DNA of 6,657 nt from Nitrospirota bacterium (lineage in GTDB: Bacteria; Nitrospirota; Thermodesulfovibrionia; UBA6902; BMS3Bbin08). Made by a program: the position numbers and the translations under genes. Where the stretch lies: positions 1 to 6,657 of the forward strand of contig DAOVVO010000075.1 in NCBI GenBank assembly GCA_030637135.1, given 5' to 3'. The number at the start of each line of letters is the position of its first letter. Positions within the stretch are counted from its first letter, which is position 1. The notes under the pieces are model-generated. The model made no database searches. It was not told where the DNA came from and saw only the letters and a list, made by a program, of their open reading frames with translations. Of the stretch, positions 1 to 5,459 are shown one piece after another.

Positions 1-887
1 CAAACACAAGAATTTAAACCCAATCTCTTCCAAATTTCTTTTGCAGGCTCTATTTTATTCAGCGTGAAGAAATGGAGCCCGGGCGCTCCACGGTCGAGTA
101 AATCCTGACATTGTTTTATTGCAAATTCAATACCAGCTTTTCTGGTTGCTTCTTCATCATTGCTGAGTGGCTTAAATAAATCGTGAATTTCCTGTGTGAC
201 CGTTGTCCCGCAAATATTACAGAATTTTAATAACCCCTCATAACTTGTTACAGGGAGAATGCCCGGTAAAACACGAACATTCACTTTTCCTTTCCCCAGC
301 CTCTCGAGATACTCTGAGTAAATAGTGTTGTCAAAAAATAGCTGGGTAATAACAAATTCTCCACCATGATCTATCTTTATCTTCAGATACCTGGTGTCTG
401 TTTCTTTATCAGGACAATGAATGTGACCTTCAGGGAAACCGGCTACCCCGATACTAAAAAAAGCTCCAAAGTTATCACGGACAAAATCATTTAATTGATA
501 ACAGAATTCAAAGCCGTCAGGGGCTGGCTCGTATTTCTCTACACCAAGAGGGGGATCACCGCGCAGTGCGAGTATATTCCTTATATTGTTTGCTTTCATC
601 TTTTCGAGTATGACTTTCAACTCTTCCTGGCTGTGTCCTACACAGGTCAGGTGGTGCAGGGCAATCAGGTCAAACCTTTTTTGTAATTCTACACAGATGT
701 CCATCGTCGTTCCGCGAGTTGACCCGCCTGCACCATACGTCACTGAGACAAAATCTGGTCCGAGTTTGTTCAATTCTCCTACTGTTTTGTAGAGGTTTTC
801 TACGCCCTTGCTTGTCTTGGGAGGAAAAAACTCGAATGAAAATGTTTTATTTTTTTCCTTAAAAATATCTGTTATCTTTTTAATCAT
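1..887 (-). CDS. metF: 5,10-methylenetetrahydrofolate reductase MetF (3' end runs off the left edge)
   Basis: Reduces 5,10-methylenetetrahydrofolate to 5-methyltetrahydrofolate with FAD, supplying the methyl group for methionine synthesis; a cytosolic TIM-barrel enzyme. I translated 295 codons with no stop before the edge. The family is usually about 290-300 residues, so only the last few residues are missing. Motifs appear in family order: FEFFPPK at 18-24 (Glu19 matches the catalytic Glu28 of the E. coli enzyme), HLTC at 79-82, LRGD at 108-111 (Asp111 matches E. coli Asp120), AGFPEGH at 149-155, ITQLFFD in the middle, HFFTLNK at 272-278. The start at 887 was chosen because AGGAG lies six bases upstream. 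An in-frame ATG at 902 would add MQEKK and has a poorer site (GAGGGG four bases away). The next upstream minus-strand gene is 351 bp away, so metF probably has its own promoter, but I could not place one. The reading frame is intact. Confidence 0.96.
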   Translation of the reverse strand, partial: MIKKITDIFKEKNKTFSFEFFPPKTSKGVENLYKTVGELNKLGPDFVSVTYGAGGSTRGTTMDICVELQKRFDLIALHHLTCVGHSQEELKVILEKMKANNIRNILALRGDPPLGVEKYEPAPDGFEFCYQLNDFVRDNFGAFFSIGVAGFPEGHIHCPDKETDTRYLKIKIDHGGEFVITQLFFDNTIYSEYLERLGKGKVNVRVLPGILPVTSYEGLLKFCNICGTTVTQEIHDLFKPLSNDEEATRKAGIEFAIKQCQDLLDRGAPGLHFFTLNKIEPAKEIWKRLGLNSCV

Positions 888-916
888 TTTCTTCTCCTGC
901 ATACAGCCCCTCTATT

Positions 917-993
917 CAGATATGGCAAATATCTGTAATCCTGACATCAGCATAACACGTGAAGTAAAAAATTAAGATTTGCCCGTTATGCTG
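917..993 (-). promoter_or_regulatory. Structured metF leader: two hairpins with complementary loops
   Basis: Just upstream of metF, the minus strand can fold into hairpin A (arms 993-985 and 956-948, nine perfect pairs CAGCATAAC/GTTATGCTG, 28-base loop) and then hairpin B (arms 935-929 and 923-917, seven perfect pairs CAGATAT/ATATCTG, five-base loop TTGCC). The loop of A contains GGGCAAAT (984-977). Its GGCAA matches the whole loop of B, and GGCAAAT pairs over seven bases with 930-924. This could allow a loop-loop contact or an alternative pairing. I do not recognise a SAM, SAH or tetrahydrofolate riboswitch consensus here. The pairing is seen directly; a regulatory role is inference. Confidence 0.4.
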
Positions 994-1238
994 TACATTG
1001 TTTAAACCCCTTTATTTTCTGTCATGCATTCAATTCAGCAGTAAAAATCAAACTCCAATATCCTGGAACGACGCAGAAAGCAAAGACATCCACGAGGGGT
1101 AATTTTCACGTTACCTCTTAAAATATGAACCCCCCTATACGGAAGTTCACTCTTTATTGATAAAAAGAGACCAAAAAGAAGCATGTCTTTCTTTGTAATT
1201 ACTGATCTCTCTGATACAAAACTTTTAAAATGTGAGCA
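994..1238. other. Intergenic stretch with no recognised gene
   Basis: Together with the metF leader this makes about 350 bp between the cysteine-rich gene and metF. It must hold the metF promoter if metF is transcribed alone, but no convincing -35/-10 pair stands out. Small dyads are present, for example GAGGGGTAA at 1094-1102 against TTACCTCTT at 1111-1119 (nine pairs including two G-T), and CTCTTT/AAAGAG at 1150-1169. A 49-codon minus-strand frame (1184-1035) and a startless plus-strand open frame (963-1121) are present, but neither shows a family resemblance or a ribosome-binding site. Confidence 0.5.
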
Positions 1239-1349
1239 CTATTTTTTCTCACAAGTACAATCATCATAGGATTTACCGCATCCCTCACAAACTCCGTTCA
1301 CTATTTTCGCCCCGCATTTACAAGGGGTACAACCACATACCGTACACAT
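1239..1349 (-). CDS. Tiny cysteine-rich putative metal-binding protein, 36 aa
   Basis: A complete 36-codon frame begins with ATG at 1349 and ends in TAG. It is preceded by an almost ideal ribosome-binding site, AAAGGAGGTG, with a six-base spacer (AAAAAT). The product has nine cysteines (residues 2, 5, 7, 10, 12, 21, 24, 31, 33), spaced as C-x2-C-x-C-x2-C-x-C and then C-x2-C-G-K-x4-C-x-C, starting MCTVCGCTPCKCG. Paired and CxC cysteines with no hydrophobic core are what metallothionein-like or small zinc-binding proteins look like. Metal binding is therefore inferred, not shown. There is no signal peptide, so it is probably cytosolic. It directly follows the OmpA-like remnant, whose last stop is 15 bases upstream, and probably shares the promoter at 1563-1590. 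I do not recognise a named family. The very strong ribosome-binding site together with the non-random cysteine spacing makes it a real gene in my view. Confidence 0.82.
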   Translation of the reverse strand: MCTVCGCTPCKCGAKIVNGVCEGCGKSYDDCTCEKK

Positions 1350-1364
1350 ATTTTTCACCTCCTT

Positions 1365-1532
1365 TTACAAAGCATCCCTGATTTCTTCATATAAGATTGC
1401 AACGGGCTTTGACTCGCTATACCCATAGTTTGCATTTTCAAGGCATCAATACTGCCCCTGGGAACCATAGTTTTTTTACGGCTTCTGCTCTACGGCGTGA
1501 AAGTTTATGATTTTTTCCTCGGAACCAGCGTT
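1365..1532 (-). pseudogene. Frameshifted remnant of an OmpA-family C-terminal (peptidoglycan-binding) domain
   Basis: Four pieces in OmpA order lie in shifting minus-strand frames. NAGSEEKIIN (1532-1503) is followed by KLSRRRAEAVKK (1506-1471), then VPRGSIDAL (1465-1439), then ENANYGYSESKPVA and a stop at 1367-1365. Family members typically read like DNxGSEEYNxKLSxRRAxAVxxYLVSxGIDAxRxxxxGYGESKPVA (remembered, not looked up). Each break is explained by one lost base in an A-run: at about 1511-1516, 1471-1477 and 1435-1438. Restoring one A at each gives a continuous domain. The part before the 'GHTD' motif is absent, so the gene is truncated at its front as well as shifted. In an intact protein this domain anchors outer-membrane proteins to peptidoglycan. 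The three breaks in homopolymers could in principle be assembly errors, but the missing front half would remain. The family match rests on my reading of short motifs. Confidence 0.72.
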
Positions 1533-1549
1533 AAGAGAAAAAAATCATA
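1506..1549. repeat. 11-bp perfect inverted repeat at the front edge of the OmpA remnant
   Basis: TATGATTTTTT at 1506-1516 pairs perfectly with AAAAAATCATA at 1539-1549 around a 22-base loop. It sits just downstream of the predicted minus-strand start of transcription (about 1556), so it would form the first hairpin of that transcript. It is AT-rich with no following U-tract, so it is not a standard terminator. Its role is unknown. Confidence 0.45.
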
Positions 1550-1562
1550 CTATTCTTTTTAA

Positions 1563-1590
1563 AATATATCAGACAATTGAGATAAGTCAA
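1563..1590 (-). promoter_or_regulatory. Sigma70-type promoter for the cysteine-rich gene
   Basis: On the minus strand TTGACT (1590-1585, five of six to TTGACA) is followed after 16 bases by TATATT (1568-1563, five of six to TATAAT). Transcription would start near 1556, giving a leader of about 200 bases that covers the OmpA remnant before the cysteine-rich ATG at 1349. It is the best promoter-like match I found in this part of the window. It is a sequence match only. Confidence 0.55.
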
Positions 1591-1597
1591 ATAACAG

Positions 1598-1710
1598 GAG
1601 ATTGTTGAAAAACCCTAACAATCTCTGATTTCACAGATGTAAACAGGATTACACCGATTAAATCTCGACAATATCTGTGTAATCAAGACCGTTGATGACT
1701 TTTTCAACGG
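1598..1710. repeat. Nested palindromic intergenic element (MITE/REP-like), about 110 bp
   Basis: The stretch is bounded by GTTGAAAAA (1604-1612) and its inverse TTTTTCAAC (1700-1708). The left end forms a hairpin GAGATTGTT/AACAATCTC (1598-1606 with 1617-1625), and the right end forms CCGTTGA/TCAACGG (1689-1695 with 1704-1710). Inside, TCACAGAT (1631-1638) faces ATCTGTG (1673-1679) and GATTACAC (1647-1654) faces GTGTAATC (1677-1684). Such layered symmetry is typical of small non-autonomous mobile or REP-like repeats between genes. It fills most of the gap before the GTPase gene and holds no gene. No second copy is present in the window, so its repeated nature is inferred. Confidence 0.55.
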
Positions 1711-1755
1711 GCTGACAAAGTACGATATTTTAAAAAGAGAATCGCCAAGCCGTCT

Positions 1756-1761
1756 TATGAT
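1756..1761 (+). promoter_or_regulatory. Possible -10 box of the TGS GTPase gene (near-leaderless start)
   Basis: TATGAT (five of six to TATAAT) ends 11 bases before the ATG at 1773. No purine-rich ribosome-binding site precedes that ATG, and an in-frame TGA at 1758-1760 rules out an earlier start. If this box is used, the mRNA would begin only a few bases before the start codon. No good -35 box lies 16-18 bases upstream, so this is weak. Confidence 0.3.
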
Positions 1762-1772
1762 ATATTTTAAGT

Positions 1773-2756
1773 ATGCCGGCCAATCTGCCACCAGAATATT
1801 TTGGAGCTGAGAAGACATTTAAACAGGCAACAACGCCTCAAGAGAAAATTTCCGCTCTTGAAGCATTAATCGCAACTATCCCTAAGCACAAAGGTACGGA
1901 CAAACTCAGGGGTGACCTGAGGAGAAAACTCTCTAAATTGAGGGAGGAAACGACCAGAAAAAAGAAGGCAGGCAGAGGAGATCTCTATACCATAGAAAAA
2001 CAGGGTGCAGCACAGGTGTCTCTCGTGGGGTTTCCGAACTCCGGAAAGTCCTCCATCCTGAAAACTCTCACAAACGCCAGTCCTGTTATTGCCGACTATC
2101 CTGTGAGTACTGTCTTGCCTCTATCAGGTATGATGACCTTTGAGGATATACAGTTTCAGCTTGTGGATCTTCCTCCTATAGGGAATGAATCCACTGACGG
2201 CTGGGTTTCAGGAATCCTGAGAATTGCAGATGTTTTGATGTTGGTCATTGATCTCTCGAAAGACCCTGATAGCCAGGTAAAACTTCTGCTTGAGCAACTA
2301 AGAGAATGGAAGATTCCGATTACCAACAGGGTCGAAGGCACAGAAGGAAAAGGAGATCTCATATACAAACCGGTTATTCTTGCAGCGAACAAGTCTGATC
2401 TGTCAGGCGCTGAAGACAGGCTGAAGGAATTACGGCAGAGATATGGAACCCGTTATCCCGTTGTAAGTGTTTCAACCATTCACAATAAAGGTATTGAGAA
2501 ATTAAGGACAATGGTCTTTGAATCATCCCATATTATCAGGGTATATGCAAAGGAGCCCGGTAAAGAGCCTGATATAGATACCCCCTTTACGCTTCCTCAG
2601 GGTTCTGCTGTCCTTGATCTTGCAGAATTAATTCATAAGGACTTTGTTAAGAATCTTAAATATTCCTGCATATGGGGATCAACAAAATTTGACGGTCAGA
2701 GAGTACAGAAAGACTATGTGCTCCACGACAGGGATGTGGTTGAATATCATTTATAA
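1773..2756 (+). CDS. DRG/Obg-like GTPase with C-terminal TGS domain
   Basis: A 327-residue cytosolic GTP-binding protein of the Obg/DRG branch of translation-factor-type GTPases. The first 70 residues are charged and helical, with a Lys/Arg-rich stretch at about 44-68 that could contact RNA. The G domain follows: P-loop GFPNSGKS at 86-93, G3 DLPPIG at 132-137 (DRG proteins often have DLPG here, so a variant), and NKSD at 206-209 for guanine specificity. Residues from about 254 to the end form a TGS domain, the small ubiquitin-like fold also found in threonyl-tRNA synthetase and SpoT, ending with the usual HDxDVVEYHL-type tail. The precise job of these bacterial proteins is not settled; a ribosome or RNA role is inferred from the domains. 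The ATG at 1773 is the only usable start (in-frame stop 12 bases upstream) and lacks a ribosome-binding site. The gene is single and faces mnmG. Confidence 0.92.
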   Translation: MPANLPPEYFGAEKTFKQATTPQEKISALEALIATIPKHKGTDKLRGDLRRKLSKLREETTRKKKAGRGDLYTIEKQGAAQVSLVGFPNSGKSSILKTLTNASPVIADYPVSTVLPLSGMMTFEDIQFQLVDLPPIGNESTDGWVSGILRIADVLMLVIDLSKDPDSQVKLLLEQLREWKIPITNRVEGTEGKGDLIYKPVILAANKSDLSGAEDRLKELRQRYGTRYPVVSVSTIHNKGIEKLRTMVFESSHIIRVYAKEPGKEPDIDTPFTLPQGSAVLDLAELIHKDFVKNLKYSCIWGSTKFDGQRVQKDYVLHDRDVVEYHL

Positions 2757-2788
2757 CTGCATAATTTTTTTTTAGAGTTTTTCAATAT

Positions 2789-2863
2789 GCCCTTTTCTCT
2801 ATTCAGTATTTCTTTCTCTTTTATTATACTGCCGTCTTTCAAAGAGCGTTTAAAGAAAAGGGC
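2789..2863. repeat. 10-bp perfect inverted repeat between convergent genes
   Basis: GCCCTTTTCT (2789-2798) matches AGAAAAGGGC (2854-2863) in inverted orientation, with 55 bases between. It lies in the 133-bp gap between the stops of the GTPase gene and mnmG. A run of nine T follows the GTPase stop (2765-2773), but no compact hairpin sits in front of it, so I do not call a terminator. The long spacing makes a role uncertain. Confidence 0.3.
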
Positions 2864-2889
2864 TGTCTCCTCGCCGTGTATTGTTTTTT

Positions 2890-4770
2890 TTAAGATCTCA
2901 ATTTTCTTTGTTGTTCATGCCTTTCTAGTGACACCATGAGCAACGATACTGCTGCAGGCGTAACGCCGGGAATTCTCCCTGCCTGCCCAATATTCAGTGG
3001 CCTTACTTCTTCAAATTTTTCAACAATCTCCTTGGAAAACCCCGAAATCCCTCGGTATGCAAAATCCTCGGGGATTTTCTTCTCTTCAATTTTTTTAAAT
3101 TTTTTTGCTAAATCCGCCTGTCGCTGAATATACCCCTCATACTTCGTCTGGATTTCGACCTGGCTTGTAAAATCACCTGACAGACCGTCTTTCTTTGCCC
3201 GAACCGGTGCTATGTGTATATAGCTCACCTCGGGTCTTTTGAGGAGCTGGTACAGCGTAGAGGCCTCTTTAATTAACGTGCCTCCAAGTTTTTTTAAAAC
3301 CGGATTGATAAGTTCCGGCTTAACGCGTGTTGATTTAATCCTTTTCATCTCGGCATCTATAGCAGACTTTTTCATGATGAGCTGATCATACTGATCCCTG
3401 CGAATAAGCCCGAGGCTAAAACCCTTTTCCATGAGGCGCAGGTCAGCATTGTCCTGTCTGAGGAGAAGCCTGTATTCAGCCCTTGACGTGAACATCCTGT
3501 AAGGCTCTTTTGTCCCCTTTGTGATAAGATCATCTATCAAAACCCCTATGTATGCTTCATGTCTGTTCAGTATAAGAGGCTCTCTGTTTTTAATGTGCAG
3601 TACTGCGTTTATACCCGCAATAAGCCCTTGTGCGGCAGCCTCTTCATAACCTGACGTACCATTAATCTGCCCTGCAAGAAAAAGACCGTCAATATATTTA
3701 GCCTCCAGGTTTGGCTTAAGCTGTGTAGGATAAACAAAATCATATTCTATTGCATAACCAGGTTTCTTTACCGTGGCATGTTCGAGTCCGGCAATGCTGT
3801 TAACAAGTTTTATCTGGCACTCATGAGGAAGACTGGTTGAAATTCCGTTGGCATAATACTCATCTGTACGAATTCCTTCTGGTTCGAGAAATACCTGGTG
3901 TTTTGGTTTGTCCCGAAATTTCATAATTTTATCTTCTATTGAAGGACAATACCGTGGACCAATTCCCTTGATTACACCGCTGTAAAGCGGGGAATACTGA
4001 ATATTATCGAGGATCAGCTTATGTGTACGCTCATTTGTATATGTCATGTAACAGGGTATTTGCTGATTTTCTATCTCTTTCGTGAATAAAGACATGGCCG
4101 GGGGAGGCATATCTCCTTCCTGCATATGCATAACTGAAAAATCAATTCCTTTTACATCCAGCCTCGGAGGAGTGCCTGTCTTAAGCCGTCCCATTTGAAA
4201 GCCGATGTTACGGAGGTTCTCCGACAGTCCTGTTGAAGGCGGCTCACCTGCCCTGCCTGCAGGGAAACTCTCCAATCCAATATGAATTAAGCCATTCAAG
4301 AATGTCCCTGTTGCAATAATAACTGCCTTTGCCCTGTACATTTCCTCTGTAGTTTTTATCCCGCTGACACGGGGTCCGTCAACCAGGATTTCTTCAACGT
4401 TTTCCTGTCTTATTTCAAGACAATGCTGTCTCTCAAGAACCCGTCTCATATATTTTCTGTACAGTGCACGGTCAGTCTGAACCCTTGTGGCCCAGACAGC
4501 AGGACCCTTGCTCTTGTTTAAAACTTTAAATTGAATGCCGGCTTTATCCGTGACCTTTGCCATCTCTCCTCCGAGGGCATCTATTTCCTTTACAAGATGA
4601 CTTTTTGCAATTCCCCCGATAGCCGGATTGCATGACATTTGACCTATGGTGTCAAGATTCATCGTAAAGACAGCAGTATTAAGCCCCATTCGTGCGGAAG
4701 CAAGCGCTGCTTCACAGCCTGCGTGCCCTGCTCCGATAACAATAATGTCGTAATCGTTATGAAGTTTCAT
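2890..4770 (-). CDS. mnmG: tRNA uridine-34 5-carboxymethylaminomethyl modification enzyme MnmG (GidA)
   Basis: FAD- and NADH-dependent subunit of the MnmE-MnmG complex, which adds (carboxymethyl)aminomethyl groups to the wobble uridine of certain tRNAs using a folate-borne carbon. At 626 residues it is full length (E. coli about 629). The FAD-binding GAGHAGCEAA is at 13-22. SCNPAIGG at 46-53 carries Cys47, and PRYCPSIEDK at 272-281 carries Cys275; these correspond to the two conserved functional cysteines. Also present are the GTFLNG loop (155-160), GRLKTGTPPR (194-203), the second FAD signature AGQINGTSGYEEAAAQG (366-382), SRAEYRLLLRQDNADLRL, and the C-terminal tRNA/MnmE-binding helical part with YRGISGFSKE and GVTPAAVSLL. 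The ATG at 4770 fits the family start; no ribosome-binding site precedes it. mnmE is not in view. The adjoining gene upstream is a broken transporter on the opposite strand. Confidence 0.98.
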   Translation of the reverse strand: MKLHNDYDIIVIGAGHAGCEAALASARMGLNTAVFTMNLDTIGQMSCNPAIGGIAKSHLVKEIDALGGEMAKVTDKAGIQFKVLNKSKGPAVWATRVQTDRALYRKYMRRVLERQHCLEIRQENVEEILVDGPRVSGIKTTEEMYRAKAVIIATGTFLNGLIHIGLESFPAGRAGEPPSTGLSENLRNIGFQMGRLKTGTPPRLDVKGIDFSVMHMQEGDMPPPAMSLFTKEIENQQIPCYMTYTNERTHKLILDNIQYSPLYSGVIKGIGPRYCPSIEDKIMKFRDKPKHQVFLEPEGIRTDEYYANGISTSLPHECQIKLVNSIAGLEHATVKKPGYAIEYDFVYPTQLKPNLEAKYIDGLFLAGQINGTSGYEEAAAQGLIAGINAVLHIKNREPLILNRHEAYIGVLIDDLITKGTKEPYRMFTSRAEYRLLLRQDNADLRLMEKGFSLGLIRRDQYDQLIMKKSAIDAEMKRIKSTRVKPELINPVLKKLGGTLIKEASTLYQLLKRPEVSYIHIAPVRAKKDGLSGDFTSQVEIQTKYEGYIQRQADLAKKFKKIEEKKIPEDFAYRGISGFSKEIVEKFEEVRPLNIGQAGRIPGVTPAAVSLLMVSLERHEQQRKLRS

Positions 4771-4775
4771 GTTTA

Positions 4776-4808
4776 TTTACTATAAGTAAAACTGTCCGGG
4801 TTATTCAA
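4776..4808 (-). promoter_or_regulatory. Candidate mnmG promoter with a palindrome over the -10 box
   Basis: On the minus strand TTGAAT (4808-4803) is followed after 18 bases by TATAGT (4784-4779, five of six to TATAAT). Transcription would begin near 4772, one or two bases before the mnmG ATG, giving an essentially leaderless message. The -10 box lies inside the perfect palindrome TTTACT-ATA-AGTAAA (4776-4790), a possible operator. All of this is sequence matching; no regulator is known to me. Confidence 0.42.
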
Positions 4809-5169
4809 ATGGGATAAATATGGAAGAAAACCGTTAATAGTTGCGGGGCTTATATTCTGTGCTCTTTCATTTGGTTTTATCCCCTCTCTAAAGGATTTTT
4901 ATACTCTCATGGGCGCTGCAATGCTATTCGGGCTGGGCGAGTCGCTTGTAACCTCATCATCTGCCGCTCTTGTTGCTGACATATGCAAGGAAAAGCATTT
5001 TGGAACCGCAATGGGAACATTTGGAACGATATTTGACATAGGTCACGCATCGGGACCTATACTTGCGGGACTCTTGATAGCTCGATATGATTATTTCTCT
5101 GCATTCTGGATAATGAGCGGGGTTTTAATCATTGGTATCCCTGTGTTTGTATTTGGAGTAAGAAAGTAA
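4786..5169 (+). pseudogene. C-terminal remnant of a major facilitator superfamily transporter
   Basis: From 4786 (just after an in-frame TAA) to the stop at 5169 the frame is open for 127 residues and reads as the last part of an MFS transporter. The cytoplasmic-loop motif A, DKYGRKPLIVAGL, is followed by four hydrophobic spans: IVAGLIFCALSFGFI, LMGAAMLFGLGESLVTSSSA, MGTFGTIFDIGHASGPILAG and FWIMSGVLIIGIPVFVFGV. These correspond to transmembrane helices 9-12 of a 12-helix protein of about 400 residues, so some two thirds are gone. No start codon with a ribosome-binding site precedes the motif. The internal ATG at 4909 would leave 86 residues and also lacks a site. The remnant starts exactly where the mnmG promoter begins on the other strand, so a deletion or rearrangement probably joined them. 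The substrate of the ancestral transporter cannot be told. Confidence 0.85.
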
Positions 5170-5228
5170 GCGGGATTTTTTCAAATATTATTTAATTTCA
5201 GTACCGTCCAAGACAGAGTACCATTGCC

Positions 5229-5359
5229 GTCATTCCCGTGAAAACGGGAATCCAGGAGTATTGCAGTACAAAACATATTGAAAATACTGGATTCCCCGTA
5301 TCAAGTACGGGGCAGGCTCTGCTGGAGTTTATCCCTGCGGAGGCAGGGGCAGGAATGAC
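5229..5359. repeat. Palindromic intergenic repeat, about 131 bp (GTCATTCC...GGAATGAC type)
   Basis: The ends are an 8-bp perfect inverted repeat, GTCATTCC (5229-5236) and GGAATGAC (5352-5359). Inside are three compact hairpins: ATTCCCGT-GAAA-ACGGGAAT (5232-5251, eight pairs closed by a GAAA tetraloop), CCCCGTA/TACGGGG (5294-5312) and CCCTGC/GCAGGG (5333-5348). In addition GGAATCCAG (5247-5255) faces CTGGATTCC (5287-5295). This pattern, with 'GGAATCCAG' arms and 'AGGAATGACA' ends, is a dispersed intergenic element seen in many bacterial genomes (general knowledge, not checked). It separates the transporter remnant from the RRM gene and encodes nothing. No obvious target-site duplication flanks it. 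Confidence 0.8.
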
Positions 5360-5407
5360 AACTTACGAAACGGTAATCTATTAGTTCTCATTCTAATTCT
5401 CCATATG

Positions 5408-5434
5408 CTGTCCAAGATAAGTTGTTTTGGACAG
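5408..5434. repeat. Short hairpin between the palindromic repeat and the 63-bp element
   Basis: CTGTCCAA (5408-5415) pairs perfectly with TTGGACAG (5427-5434). The stem can be extended inward by G-T and A-T pairs to a three-base loop. The 8-base core GTCCAAGA also occurs at 5206-5213, before the palindromic repeat, so the two may flank an older insertion. No U-tract follows in either direction, so it is not a clear terminator. Confidence 0.4.
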
Positions 5435-5459
5435 ATGTGATTTAATTTATCTTATCAAC

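Noticed and set aside
888..993. Known SAM, SAH or tetrahydrofolate riboswitch upstream of metF
   Set aside because: The hairpins are clear, but none of the conserved core sequences of these classes is recognisable, so only an unnamed structured leader is reported.
963..1121. Plus-strand open frame of about 52 codons reading FNSAVKIKLQYPG
   Set aside because: It looks somewhat protein-like but has no start codon or ribosome-binding site, and I could not tie it to a family.
1035..1184. Minus-strand 49-codon frame starting MLLFGLFLSIK
   Set aside because: No ribosome-binding site, no recognisable family, and a composition typical of random AT-rich sequence.
1365..1445. A separate leader peptide MQTMGIASQSPLQSYMKK ending in the ribosome-binding site of the cysteine-rich gene
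   Set aside because: Its start lacks a ribosome-binding site, and the same bases are better explained as a shifted frame of the OmpA remnant.
1615..1818. Minus-strand 67-codon frame across the palindromic element and the GTPase start
   Set aside because: It crosses the repeat and is antisense to the real GTPase gene; no homology and no start signals.
2757..2889. Minus-strand open frame after mnmG reading HGEETALFFKRSLKDG
   Set aside because: It reads like protein for about 45 codons but has no ATG, GTG or TTG at a sensible distance from a ribosome-binding site, and I recognise no family.
4909..5169. An intact 86-residue membrane protein from ATG 4909
   Set aside because: No ribosome-binding site, and MFS similarity extends well upstream of this ATG to motif A, so it is part of a truncated transporter.
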